This document shows, piece after piece, positions 9,595 through 21,674 of a stretch of DNA of 64,000 nucleotides. This stretch comes from Anagrus nilaparvatae. Taxonomy: Eukaryota > Arthropoda > Insecta > Hymenoptera > Mymaridae. Numbering within the stretch: the first letter of the stretch is position 1; the number at the start of each line of letters is the position of its first letter. Made by a program: the position numbers and the translations under genes. The stretch is from contig JAKSXM010000007.1 of assembly GCA_022575985.1 (NCBI GenBank), positions 35,838,501 to 35,902,500 on the forward strand, written 5' to 3'. The notes under the pieces are model-generated. The model saw only the letters and a program-made list of their open reading frames with translations, did not search any database and was not told the origin of the DNA.

Positions 9595-11386
9595 TCAAGG
9601 ATGTTTCTTTTGGTATCTAGAGTTCCCATCCTCAAAAGATCTTCTTACACGCTTCCTTCTATGGATATCGTCTGTCTCTCTCTTCATTGACCAACAGTAG
9701 TCTGCCATCATGTGAATATCCCATCTCCCTTGATATCGCTTTTCCATTTCTGCAATATCTTGGTGGAACCTCTCACCCTGTTCTTGACTGAAATCACCTA
9801 AATTTTCTGGAAAATAATCAAGCTGCGAATCCAGAAAATGTATTTTTAAACTCATGTTGCAGCCCAAAATTTTTAAATTTTTCACCAGATTAGCAACTAT
9901 CTCTTTATAATTTTTATCTTTATTACCCAGAAACTTTTTTACTACCTCCTTAAAACTTAACCAAGCGTTTTTCTCTTTAACATTCATTTTGTTTATAAAA
10001 GAATCATCTTTCATCAGTTTTCTTATATCAGGGCCATTAAAAATTCCTTCTTTAATTTTCGCTTCTGAAAGCTTGGGGAATTTTACGGCTAAATATTTAA
10101 AGCAGTCGCCTTCCTTGTTAAGAGCCTTTACAAATTGCTTCATTATACCAAGTTTTATATGCAGTGATGGGAGCAGTATTTTATCTGGTTCAACTAACCG
10201 ATTATGAATAATATTATTATACCCAATTTTGAACTCACTGCGCTGTGGCCATTTTTTTTTTATGTAGTGATTTGGTTTGTCTCTACTATTCCACAAGCAC
10301 AGGTAACAAGAATATTTCGTGTACCCTGACTGTTGACCTAGCAATATTGTAGTCATTTTTAAATCTCCACAAATTTGCCAAAGATGTTCATTATATTTTA
10401 CTTTCTGAAGAAGTAATTTTATGTTGAAATATTCTTCTTTCATGTTAACTGAATGAGCCACAGGAATAGAAGCATAAACATTTTTGTTATGAAGTAAAAC
10501 TGCTTTTAAGCTTCTCTTACTCGAGTCAATAAAAAGCCTCCATTCATTTTCCTTATAAATTAAGTCATTCTTTATTTGGTTCATTAAGCCTTCTATATTA
10601 TTACAATACACCAAAGGACCAACTTGCTTAAAATATGGTAGAAATTCTTTGTCCCTATGGCGATATTCCGTAATTTTAGTTCCTTCTTCCAACAGATGAT
10701 ATTCTTTTAGTCTCGATGCAGCAAGTTCTGCTCTATTTTTATCAAGTCCAAGATCTCTTATAAAGTCTTTCTTGGTTAAAAAGTATCGGTAATTTGTTTT
10801 TTAATTTTTCGTCCTCACTATCATCTTCTGATGTTGATTTTTCTGTAATATACTCCTCTTCGTTATCACTCTCAGATTTGACTTCATCTACTTCCATTCT
10901 TTCTATAGAATCTTGAACAGGTACCTGTTTATCAGCTTTGAGAAGTATGGGAAGAGTAACACTGTCTACTTCAGCATAAACAGCTTTCTGTTTGTTCTTA
11001 AAATTTATTCCAGTAATATTAGATAAACAAAAATAACAATTTGAATGATCGAGTCTGGGTTTTCTCCATTTCATTGGTGTTTCAAATTTAATGGCTTTTT
11101 TATTATCTTGTTTCCAACGATTTAGAGAGACGTAACAAGAATTACATAAAAATTGTGGTGTCCACGCATTATTGCTTTCGGCTATCTCAATATTGAAACA
11201 ATCTTTATAAGTTGTTCGAATTTCAGGGGTAATGTTATGTTTTCCTGATTTAAATACGATACCACCACACATGAAACAAAATTTATTTGGGCTATTTTCA
11301 CATTTAAAGTTTGCCGGAACACCTTTTCTTGATGATGTAGGTTCATCATTTTTGTTTTTTTCCTTAATTTTATTATAATTAGACAT
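9595..11386 (-). pseudogene. Putative DDE-type transposase, single frameshift
   Basis: The likely start is ATG 11386 ('MSNYNKIK'). The N-terminal 200 residues carry CxxC pairs ('CFMCG', 'LCNSC', 'CYFC') and an acidic tract. A one-base frameshift near 10770-10800 separates 'LPILFNQE' from 'DFIRDLGLDKNRAELAASRLKE'. The C-terminal 365 residues (from 10692) hold candidate catalytic acids: D56 in 'FIDSS', D110 in 'CGDLK' and E307 in 'GERFHQD', with 'CYLCLW' between them. This would move the flanking 4.8 kb element. The protein resembles a family common in arthropods and cnidarians, but I cannot name its superfamily. Confidence 0.65.
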
Positions 11387-11401
11387 TCTTTTGTTGTTTA
11401 C

Positions 11402-11730
11402 CAGCGCATCGTGCGGCAAGGGACGGGCCGTTTGGTTGAGAACGGGTATACCCTCGGAAATTTTTTCCTACCCCAGTTCCCTGAGGCCCAACCTACGTTT
11501 AACCAGTTCCGGAATACACGGACGAACTGGCACCCGTCCGAAGCAATAAGGACTCCGACATCCTTATTCATGGCGCACTTCCTGATCAGGGCCCGAAGTG
11601 GCTGGCTTCTGGAAGCCTTAATAGCGAGTACCTCGGCAGAGCAAGCTCACAGCAGCCAAATTGTTGATTGGTGTTAAGGCAACCAATGCAACTATTTGGC
11701 ACGACCAGCATCGCTATTAAAGGTCCGATC
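11402..11730 (+). other. GC-rich 320 bp insert of unknown origin
   Basis: Clearly more GC-rich than its surroundings, with a 'CCTCGG'/'CCTGAGG'-type pair and an AAC-rich right edge. An 88-codon frame crosses it but has no recognisable motif. Its edge just upstream of the transposase start and its A-rich 3' side suggest a short retroposon or LINE UTR fragment. Confidence 0.4.
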
Positions 11731-12190
11731 ATAACAAAAACAACAATATAACAAGAAAAGTAACAGCAAAGAATTTACAAAAAATAACAACAAGAACAAG
11801 AACAAGAGAGGCAACAATAAAATAACAGTAAAAACTTAAATAAAGAAAATACAGCAACAAAATTAATGAAAAGATTGCTATACTTACAAAAAATAACATA
11901 AAATAAAATAAAAACAAAAAAAAGCAAGCGAAGTTAACATAAAAAGAACAAAAAGATAAACACATCAATAAAAATACAAGAAGAAAACCCAGACTCGATC
12001 ACTCAAATTGTTATTTTTCTAGTCTTATATTACTGGAATAAATTTTAAAAACAACCTGAAAGTTGTTTATGATGAATTAAATAGTTTACACTATTACATT
12101 AGTTACACAGTTACACGGTTACACTGTTTTTACTGTTTAAACTTTATACAAATTACACTTTTCACTGTTTACACTTCACATTTCAATCGG
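11731..12190. other. A-rich spacer
   Basis: Strongly A-rich on the plus strand (AAC, AAG, AAT units), then T/A-rich with repeated 'GTTACAC'-like words (12085-12180). No coding signal seen. Confidence 0.7.
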
Positions 12191-12481
12191 GTGAAAAACT
12201 TAAAAATTTTGGGCTGCAACATGATTTCAAAAATACATTTTCTGGATTCGCAGCTTGATTATTTTCCAGAAAATTTAGGTGATTTCAGTCAAGAACAGGG
12301 TGAGAGGTTCCACCAAGATATTGTAGAAATGGAAAAGCAATATCAAGGAAGATGGGATATTCACATGATGGCAGACTACTGTTGGTCAATGAAGAGAGAG
12401 ACAGACGATATCCATAGAAGGAAGCGTGTAAGAAGATCTTTTGAGGATGGGAACTCTAGATACCAAAAGAAACATCCTTGA
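12191..12481 (+). pseudogene. Transposase C-terminal fragment inside right inverted arm
   Basis: The 96 residues match the last residues of the minus-strand transposase with only a few changes, including the candidate catalytic 'GERFHQD' and the end 'SRYQKKHP'. It exists because the inverted repeat reaches into the coding region. It has no start domain and is not a gene in its own right. Confidence 0.9.
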
Positions 12482-12649
12482 TTTCAAGTAACGAAACATA
12501 CGTAATGATATATGCTCGTAGGTGCTTACTTTTTCCAACAAAAGTTCTTAGCAAAATCCTGATATCGCTGTAATATTCTAAAGCGATTAATTAACATTCC
12601 TATGGTGGACTTTAGAGGGTAACTAAGCTAGCTGGAACAAAAAATATGG

Positions 12650-13312
12650 ATGATGGATAAATCCTGACTTAAAATTCGTTTTTAGAACATCAAAAAACGT
12701 AACTAAGATACTTTAATTTATAACTTTTGCACAAAGTAAAATATTCGCCCTCTGTGGCGGTTTAGAGGGTGGCTGGAAGTATCTGGGGCAAAATCTGAGG
12801 GTGTAGGCTGAATTCTGACTTCAGATTCGGTTTTAGGACATCAAAATACGTAACTAAAGTACTTTTATTTTTAACTTTTGGACATAGTAAAATATTTGCT
12901 TTTTGGGGCGGTTTAGAGGGTTGCAGGGAGTAGCTGGGGGTAGCTGGGGCAAAATCTAAGGTTGTAGGCTAAACTCTGACATCAGATTCGGTTTTAGGAC
13001 ATCAAAATACGTAACCAAAGTACTTTTATTTTTAACTTTTGGACATAGTAAAATATTTGATTTTTGGGGCGGTTTAGAGGATAGCTGGGGTAGCTGGGGC
13101 AAAATCTGAGGGTGTAGGCTAAATTCTGACTTCAGATTCGGTTTTAGGACACCAAAATACGTAACTAAAGTACTTTTATTTTTAATTTTTGGACATAGTA
13201 AAATATTTGCTTTTTGGGTGGTTTAGAGGGTGGCTGGGGGTAGCTGGGGCAAAATCTGAGGGTGTAGGCTAAATTCTGACTTCAGATTCGGTTTAAGGAC
13301 ATCGAAAAACTT
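12650..13312. repeat. Subterminal tandem array, right (about 155 bp x 4-5)
   Basis: Inverted counterpart of 8620-9475. 'CAGATTCGGTTTTAGGAC' recurs about every 155 bp (near 12823, 12985, 13133; variants near 12670 and 13285). Confidence 0.9.
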
Positions 13313-13363
13313 ACCTGTAGGTAGGTCAAGTTAAAGGATCAGAACTTTTTTTTTTTTGTGCAG

Positions 13364-15073
13364 ATGTGTAATTATATTGATAAAGTTGAATTGGACTTAA
13401 GTAATGAAAATCGCTATAAAAAGTTATCAGAAGATCCTACTAAAATACTAAAAAATGATGTAAAAAAGTTTTTAACTTTATGGGCTGAAAAAGGTGTTTT
13501 TCAGTGGGATGATGCTTTTTCTGATGTAAATATTGAGTGGCTAGAAAAAGCGATGTTATCATTAGCTTATGGATTAATAAAAGGTCACAAAGAGGGTTAT
13601 CCCATTCGAATTGTTGTATCATGTAAAGGGAGTTTTTTATATAATTTTGATCAAGCCTTATCTAAATTTTTTACAAAATATCTTAAAAAGCCAAGATCAA
13701 CAATAAAAAATAGTTTAGAAATCATTAATTTTATTAAAGATATAAAGGTGCCTGAGGATTATGAATTTGTATCATTAGACGTAATTGCATTATTTCCTAA
13801 TTTGCCTCATGATCTGATTCTGGAAGCAGTGGATAGGAAATGGGATTATTTGTGTACTAAAATGTTACCATTAACTAAAAACGAATTTCTAGGTGGCATA
13901 AAATTTTTATTAGATTCAACATACTTTAAATTTAATAATAAATATTATAAACAGATATTAGGTGCACCTATCGGGTTTTGTACGAGTCCTTGGTTTGCAG
14001 ATTTAGTATTAGAGGCCTTAGAAAATAATGCGTTACAAAAATTAAATAGTAGTAACGTTTTGAATAACATATTTATAGATTGGGAAAATAAACCTGTATT
14101 ATTTTATAAACGTTACGTAGACGATTGTATACTATTAGTAAAAAGTGATAAAAAAGATCAAATTTTGAAAACTTTTAATAATTATAATAAGGATTTACAA
14201 TTTACAATAGAAAATGAAGGTACAAATAAAAATATTAGTTTTTTAGATGTGGAATTAATAAGAAGTCATTTAGACGATAAAGTTAAAACAAATTGGTTTA
14301 GAAAGAAAACATGTTCAGGTAGATACTTAAATTATCTGTCACATCATCCTGACTCTCAAAAGAAAGCTATGGTTTTCAATTTAGTAGATAAAGGTATCTT
14401 ATTAGCAGATGTAAAGTTTCATGATTATAATTTGAAATTGATAAAAAGAATGCTATTAAATAATAACTACCCTAGTAAATTTATAGACAGAAACATAAAA
14501 AGAAGATTGAATTATATTTTTAATAATAAACCTGAGCTTAAAAATAACAAAATTACTGAGTTAGAAAGTAAACCAAAAATTGTAATTCCATTTAATTATA
14601 ATATTAATAGTGATCTGGTAAACTTGTATAAAAGTAATGATATTTTAGTTATAAATAGTTTAAATAATAAGTTTACTGATATTATAACTTTAGGTAAGGA
14701 TAAGTGTGATAAATTTGATGTATCAAATATAGTATACAAAATTGATTGTAAACACTGTGATAAAACATATATAGGCCAAAGTTCAAGAAAATTAAGAGCT
14801 AGGATAACTGAACATATAAATGATGTACTGAATGGTGATGATAAATCGGCATTGTGTGTTCATCTAAAAGATCATAGTAATATGTGTACTCAAATGAATT
14901 TTAAAGCTGTAAAAATTATTGATAGGGAATGTAATGCTAAAAAAAGATTGTTTTCTGAAATGTTATACATAAAGTTTTATGAGAACACATTGAACAGAAT
15001 GGAAGATTTAAAAAATTTAAAATATATCTACATAAATACCATTGATTTGATAAAGAAATTTATAAGTTGTTAG
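13364..15073 (+). pseudogene. Penelope-like reverse transcriptase + GIY-YIG endonuclease, C-terminal part
   Basis: About 570 residues are open from the transposon junction to the stop. RT blocks: 'YGLIKGHKEGYPIRIVVS', 'FVSLDVIALFPNLP', 'GAPIGFCTSPWFADLVLE', catalytic 'YVDDCILL', 'FLDVELIR'. Then a thumb/linker and GIY-YIG nuclease ('IVYKIDCKHCDKTYIGQSS', 'RARITEHI'). Such proteins copy RNA at a nicked target. All catalytic motifs are present, so only the transposon insertion (with its shift) disables the gene. The upstream GTG codon at 13358 belongs to the inserted transposon's end. Confidence 0.9.
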
Positions 15074-15736
15074 GTTGGTATTTTAAACAAAGTTATCTTT
15101 TGTTAAAAAGTTTTCAGTACTGTATATAGTTTCATGTTATCCCCTCTTGTTATTAAAAAATTTTTTGAAAATTTGTTAGTAATAAAGATGGCTTTTGATG
15201 TGTTAGGTGTCTTATGTAATATGAAAAACATGACAAACTTTAAAAATTTTAAAGTAATACTAAAAATAGACGCAAATAAATTTTTTTAAAATAATGTAAA
15301 ACAATTTTTATTGGTATGTTTGTAAATTAGAATGATTTATATATTATAATTTTTGTTAATTAATTAATTGTTAATATTTATATTTTTAGATACTGTAGAA
15401 AAGGATAGTAATTAAACTATCGAAACGTCCAGACAAATAAAAAAACATTTTATTTATTTTTGAAAAATTTGTTCTTATATTGATCAATACAATCCATTTT
15501 TTAATTTGAATTTTTGAAATACTAGAGAACGATAAAGCCAATCATTCATATAAAAAAAATTTTGTATTTTAAAAAAGTTGATATACAAATAAATTGAAAG
15601 CTCATAAGAAAGGAAAATTTTGCAGTTCACTTTAAAGCCAAGAAAAATATATTTCGAAAATTTACAGCAGAATATTTATAATGAAAACCAAAAAAAATTC
15701 AAATTATAAGTAATATTTAAAACAGTACTTCCGAAA

Positions 15737-16268
15737 GTATATTATAAATTTATTATTTTTATGAAATAAACGTTCGAATTGAAGAAATTAATTAATTTTA
15801 ATACTTTAACGCTGATTAAACGAACAATGAAATCAATTTATAATAAATTTATATCTAGTTCAAAAATTTTGTCATGCAAGCTTTAAGAAAAAAAAATTGG
15901 AGACTGACCTCTTTAAATATACTTTAATTGGGAATCACCCATATATACATTATTTTGCAAAAAAAAAATTCAATTAGGGAAATAATTAGGTTAAAAAGTA
16001 AAGTATATAAATTTATTATTTTTAAGAATTAAACGGTCGAATTGATGAAATTAATTAATTAAGACTTTAACAATGATTAAACGAACCAGCAAATCAATTT
16101 ATAATAAATTTATATCTACTACCAAAAACTTTGTCATGCAAGCTTTAAAAACAAAAAGAAAAATTGGAGACTGCCCTCTTCAAATATAATCTAATTGGGA
16201 ATCACTCATATATACATTATTTTGCAAAAAATAAAATTTAATTAGGAAAATATTTAGATTAAAAAGTA
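15737..16268. repeat. Tandem duplication, about 266 bp x 2
   Basis: Shared landmarks: 'TAAATTTATTATTTTTA', 'GATTAAACGAAC', 'TTGTCATGCAAGCTTTAA', 'AATTGGGAATCAC' and 'CATTATTTTGCAAAAA', offset by about 266 bp. The units have diverged by substitutions and small indels. Confidence 0.85.
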
Positions 16269-16849
16269 AACAAAATTTATTGTTTTTAAAACGTTTAGTA
16301 ATTTATTTTTTTGCAAATTTTATCATTAAATTATTATAGCCTAAAAAATCTTATTAAAATCACGATAATGCATGCAATAATTACGGTATATAAAAATTAA
16401 AATGTAAAAAAAGAAATGAATTTAAATAAATAACTGCACGTGATCAAATTTTGTTATTAACTGAAAATAATAAATTTACAGAATACATGCGAAAAGTAAA
16501 CAGAATATTCTTAATTAAAACTTACCCATCCTTAATATTTTATGATAACACAACTTTTATTAGACCACTTTATAAAACAATCAAAAAAAACGCTGCCAAG
16601 TGATTGGCACTATGGTTCCTCATTAACAATAGCAAAATATTTATAATGGTCTATTTTATCTAATAAAAATTATAATTTGAGATATCAGTATTTCATAAAA
16701 AAAAAGTTAAATACCGTATTTTATAAGAAAAAAAATGTTGCTGTGATTTAATGTTTTTTATTTAACAAAGTTTTAGAAAAAAATTTTCAATAAACTAGGT
16801 ATTACACTTAAAAAAAAAACAATATTACAGATTTTTTAATTTTTATGTT

Positions 16850-17660
16850 TTATTAATTTTGAGAAAAAAATTTTGAAAAAATTCGGTATCAGATCCAAAA
16901 AATTACTATGAATAAGTTTTCTAAAACTATTACTCTCATAGAAATTAATTAGGTACTACGTCCGAACAAAAAAAAAATTTGGTATTCTTTGTATTTTTTT
17001 GTGAAAAAAATTTTCAAAAAATTAATTATCAGATTTGAGATATCGAGTAAAAACCATACTTTCAAATATAAGTACTTTATGGAAATAAATGAGATATTAC
17101 ACCTAAATTAAAAAAAAAAAAAAGTATTTTGAAATCTCTTGATGAAAAAATTTTTGAAAAAAAAATTAGATCTTAATTCCATAATGGTTGTTAAATACCA
17201 CCGATTGCAAAATTTTCAAATATTAGTACTTTCATGGAATTAAAGGAAGTATTACACTAAAAAAAAAAAAAAATATTACAGATTTTTTAATTTTTTTGAT
17301 TTTTTAATTTTGAGAAAAAAATTTTGGAAAAAATTAAGTTTCAGGTCCAAAAAATTACTATAAACGATATTTCTAAAACTAGTACTCTCATAGAAATCAA
17401 TTAGGTACTACATCCAAAAATAAAAAAAAATTAAGTTTTTTTTGTATTTTTTTGTGAAAAAAATTTTGAGAAAAAAATTTTCAAAAAATTAGTTATCAGA
17501 TTCGAGATATCGAGTAAAAATCGTACTTTCAAATATAAGTACTTTAATGGAAATAAATTAGGTATTACATCCAAATTAAAAAAAAAAAAAAGTAGTTTGA
17601 GATTTTTTGATGAAAAAATTTTTGAAAAAAAAATTAGGTCTTAATTCCATAATGGTTGTG
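16850..17660. repeat. Degenerate tandem repeat, about 460 bp period
   Basis: Blocks such as 'CCAAAAAATTACTAT', 'ACTCTCATAGAAAT' and 'CTTAATTCCATAATGGTTG' recur with spacing of roughly 455-470 bp. Further weak copies continue to about 19510. Confidence 0.75.
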
Positions 17661-17673
17661 AAATTTCACCGGT

Positions 17674-17675
<2 letters not shown>

Positions 17676-17715
<40 letters not shown>

Positions 17716-17718
17716 TAC
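17676..17718. repeat. (CA)n microsatellite
   Basis: About 15 CA units bordered by imperfect 'ATAC' units. Confidence 0.95.
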
Positions 17719-20700
17719 TTTTTTTAAAAACCGGTTTTTTAGCTTCCTGAGGTCCCAAAACGTGCTTATATGCCAAAAAATCAAAAATCAAAATTTCATC
17801 TATCACAAAGGTTCCTCTATGAGGAACCAAAATTTCATTAATTTGTTCTGATACAACAACGTTCGTTAAAAGAAAATTTTCGTAGCAGAAACGCCGATAC
17901 ATTTAACAATGTGTATGCATAAAGTCAATAAGATTTTCTTTTGTTTTTATTTCGCGCCGATGCAATCATCGTGACATATGTAAATAAGAAATTAATACAC
18001 GCCAAAAGTATATTGTTTATTTTTATTGTAGACAAATATATTATTATTTTATTATTTTATTATTTTATTTGTAATAATATTATTCCCAAAAAACCATAAT
18101 GTTGCAAAACAACCATCTACTTTTTTAAGAATAAAAAATCTTACAATACATTGTAATAAAGGGTTGCTTCACAATTTCAAGCATTGATTGAATATTCAAG
18201 CAAATGATTAGCAATTTAAGAATTTGCAAACTACAGCTATAATATAAAAAAAGACGATTAAAATTTCCTTTTTTTTTCTAACGGGCCGAAAACACTTTTT
18301 TCGCCCACAAAGAGTTTGAAAATTTTCTTTCTCCCCACTGAGAAAGAAAAATTTCGTTTTGTCTATGGGAGCAAAAAAGCAATACCCCAGTTCGCAGTTT
18401 ACCATTTTACTAATTTAGGTGCGATCAGGTCGACTATCTTAGAAAAAAAATTGGATTCTACGTCAAAAAATAAAAAAAATTATAGTGGTTAATTTTATTT
18501 TGTTTATGCAAAAAATACTAAGAAAATATTTAAAAAAAATATTTATAAAAACTTGAGAATCAGATTGGAGATATTGAGTAAAAACCATATTTTCAAATAT
18601 TAGACTAATTTCATAGAATTAAATGAAGTATCAAACTAAAAATAAAAAAAAAAAAAAAATTTTTAAATTTGAAAAAAATATTTTGAAAAAATTAATTTTC
18701 AGATCCAAAAAATTACTATAGACAAGATTCCTAAAATAAGTACTCTCATATAAATACAAAAATTTAATGTTAAAAATTTATTATTTTGGTTTATAATAGA
18801 TTCGAAAAAAAAGCACATAACTTTCATTTATACTTTAAGTATTTTTATAAAGGTCTTCGTTGATACAATAATAATCCACAATATTTTCATTCACTGTTTC
18901 GTACAAAACTTTTATATATTTAAGATTTTATTTACAACCCTTTTTTATTTAAAATAATTCAATTTTAAAAATATTAAAAATATTTTATAAGCTTTATAAC
19001 ATTTATTTCTACCCTTTCAAGATCTTGCTTGAAAGTTAATAATAGTTAAAAGAATGAAACCCTTAAAATTAGCGCCTTTTTATCTGCAATCCGGACAGCT
19101 TTTGAAATTTTAAACATTAATTGAAAATTAATTAAATGACACTTTAGTATAATTTTAACTGCACGCACTCAGTAAAAGTCTAAAGTTTAATATAAAACAA
19201 AGAATTTAATATTTTTATTAATTAACTATTGATTTTATTTTTCTTTTATATTAAACTTTTACTCTTTTTTGTATTTCTTTGTGGCACAAATTTTGGGAAA
19301 AAATTAAAAAAAAATAGATTATCAGATTCGAGATATCGATTAAAAACCATTATTTCAAATGTAAGTGTTTTCATATAAATAAATGAAGTATTAACTAGGT
19401 ATTAATAAATCATTATTATTTATCAAAATTAAAAAAAAAAGTAAATTGAGATTTTTTGATAAAAAAAATATTGGAAAAAAATTAGATCTTAATACCATAA
19501 TAAAAGTAATATCAAATCCAAACCAGAAATAAAATTATGAAAATAAAAAAAGAATTTCTCTTTGCAAAATAAAACAAAAAGGAAATACAGCACTTTTTTT
19601 ATTTTCATTACTTTAATTGATTTGAATTTCATAAAATAATTAATTTTCTTATAAATAAATTAATTATTTAAATAAATTTTTGCTTATAATTTTCCCTAAT
19701 TAAATTTTTCTTATAAATACGTAATATAATATCTTAATATTATTAAATATATATCGTAATATATCTTATAAACTTTTACCTACCAATGCAGTAAATAAGC
19801 TATATTACATATTTATAAAAAAATATTAATTTATCTAATTAATTTATTAATTGGTATTCAATTAACTAATAATATTATTCATTTTAATATTAGGTATTCA
19901 TTTATGTGAAAATAAGTTGATTTTTAACATCGCGCTTCAATTACCGTGGATGCGCGAAGAAGTTGCGCACTTTTACCACTCAAACGACATCTCTGATGTA
20001 ATCTAGTGGCAATGTATTGCACAAAATAATGTTTAATTTCAACTGTTTAAAAAAAATTTTTTTATTTGTTTTTCACTTATATACTCTGTAAAAATTGCTA
20101 AAATAAAAAAAATTTTACCTATAAATTTGATTTCATATTTTTAATTTATCAAAAAAATATGTAAAAAAAAAATATCAAGCCAAAGCGTTAGCTTTGGATT
20201 TATGGGATTGAGGGGGGGCGGTCACGCGACCCTTTATCGCAAGCAAAAGCTAGCTTTGCTTATATATATCTCTTTTTTTTCTCTCACTCTAAATTCATTG
20301 CTTCTAAGTGAGAGGGACATATTTTTACATTTAACTCACGATCGGAGACGGCTGAGATATCGAATTTTGGTTTGACTTACGTTTTTTTATCGAATTTTTG
20401 CGATTTATCGCATTTTTTCGATTTATATCGAAGTTTTTATTTCAGTTTTTTGATCCAGTAGTTATAAGTATAGAAGAGGTATCCTTATAATTTTGAATAA
20501 AAATATTTTAAATAAATTTAATAAGGAAAGGGGATTTTTATTCTTTTCTGTTATTAGGTAATAATAACGCAAGAGTTAGTATACATATAATATTGGTACA
20601 TGAATTCCTTAAAATATTTTGAATTTTGTATATCCAAATGTATCAGGAGAACATGAATAAAAATAGATATTTAAAAACGGGCCCGTACAGTCGTAAAATA

Positions 20701-20958
20701 AAAAAAAAATCACAGCTGCTTATATAGTATAGATATAATTATGTAAATAAAATTCTCGCCGTGATACCGGATACGCGTATACACTCGCATACATATCAAC
20801 CACGGTATATCAACTCATATTGAATATTTGTCATTGCTTGAGGAATCTTAGTGCCCATAATTTGGCAGCGTTTTTTATTCATTATTTATAGTTTTATAAT
20901 ATTAAATGCTTCACATAGTTTTTTTTTAAACCTTGCGACTGTTATGATATCTTTACTT

Positions 20959-21619
20959 ACTTTACCTACTTTTGAAAAAGTATAATATTTTATGGGATTG
21001 ACACTATATTTTCCTTGCGAATTTTTTGTTATATTTTTTTAAGGATACTTTTTCAAATTAGGCTAAAGAATTTATTAATATCTAGAATTAGCCTGGGATA
21101 TCTATTTTTTTTTAATATATTTTTTCAAATAAGTCTAAAGAATTTATTGATATCTTGGATTAGCCTGGGATTCCTAAGATTTTTTTATACATTAGACATC
21201 TTAAATTTAAATTACACCTTTTGTTGCTTTTTTTCTATCCCTGCCGGGTCTGTAAGCCAATATTTTTAATAAAAAGTTTTAGCATTTTGATAATATTTAT
21301 TATGCATAATTTAATTATTGCCTTACGGATCCGGCAGGGATAGAAAAAAAGCAACAAAAGGTGTAATTTAAATTTAAGATGTCTAATGTATAAAAAAATC
21401 TTAGGAATCCCAGGCTAATCCAAGATATCAATAAATTCTTTAGACTTATTTGAAAAAATATATTAAAAAAAAATAGATATCCCAGGCTAATTCTAGATAT
21501 TAATAAATTCTTTAGCCTAATTTGAAAAAGTATCCTTAAAAAAATATAACAAAAAATTCGCAAGGAAAATATAGTGTCAATCCCATAAAATATTATACTT
21601 TTTCAAAAGTAGGTAAAGT
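20959..21619. repeat. 300 bp foldback (long inverted repeat)
   Basis: Left arm 20959-21260 and right arm 21319-21619 are inverted copies around a 58 bp spacer. Translation of either arm gives the same 80-residue string, showing near-identity. Only the innermost 15 bp differ by a few bases. A transcript through it would fold into a long hairpin. It lies inside Helitron-like sequence. No coding function is claimed. Confidence 0.92.
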
Positions 21620-21674
21620 ATATACATATACATTATATATATACATATACATATATATACATATACATTATATA
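21620..21674. repeat. TA/TATACA microsatellite
   Basis: Alternating 'TATACA' and 'TATATA' units between the foldback and the Helitron 5' repeats. Confidence 0.85.

Larger units (their letters stand above)
8560..13363. mobile_element. Unclassified DNA transposon with >1 kb inverted repeats
   Basis: A 4.8 kb insertion in the Penelope frame. Both ends read 'CTGCAC', a run of A and 'GTTCTGATCC' inwards. Left arm about 8560-9905 and right arm about 12190-13363 are inverted copies. Each holds an array of about 150 bp subterminal repeats and the last about 95 codons of the transposase. The middle holds the rest of the transposase (-), a GC-rich 320 bp piece and an A-rich stretch. The target duplication is unclear: 'CAG' flanks both sides but merges with the repeat. 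Superfamily not recognised. Confidence 0.8.
6952..15507 (+). mobile_element. Penelope-like element 1 with inverted terminal copy
   Basis: The RT/GIY-YIG element lies on the plus strand (8031-15507), preceded head to head by an inverted copy of its own last 1.05 kb (6952-8000 versus 14458-15507). Both arms encode the same GIY-YIG C-terminus without visible differences and share the same 3' UTR. Inverted or tandem partial copies ('pseudo-LTRs') are a hallmark of Penelope elements. A 4.8 kb DNA transposon (8560-13363) interrupts the coding frame. Arm similarity suggests recent formation. Confidence 0.85.
15508..20958. other. AT-rich gene-free block
   Basis: Long A and T runs with no convincing frame. 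It contains the tandem repeats annotated separately (15737-16268, 16850-17660), degenerate relatives at 18430-18760 and 19260-19510, a 7 bp stem hairpin ('CCAAAGC'/'GCTTTGG') at 20178-20195, and a possible Helitron 5' start on the minus strand at 20735 ('TCTATACTATATAA'). The segment 20815-20895 resembles 28455-28515 inside the complete Helitron. Confidence 0.7.

Noticed and set aside
20178..20260. Helitron 3' end at the CCAAAGC hairpin or nearby CTAG (20250)
   Set aside because: The bases after the hairpin are not CTRR at the right distance, and the CTAG is followed by C instead of T on the relevant strand.
21015..21563. Two 80-residue 'membrane proteins' on opposite strands
   Set aside because: They are translations of the two arms of one palindrome; Phe/Ile-rich because the DNA is AT-rich.
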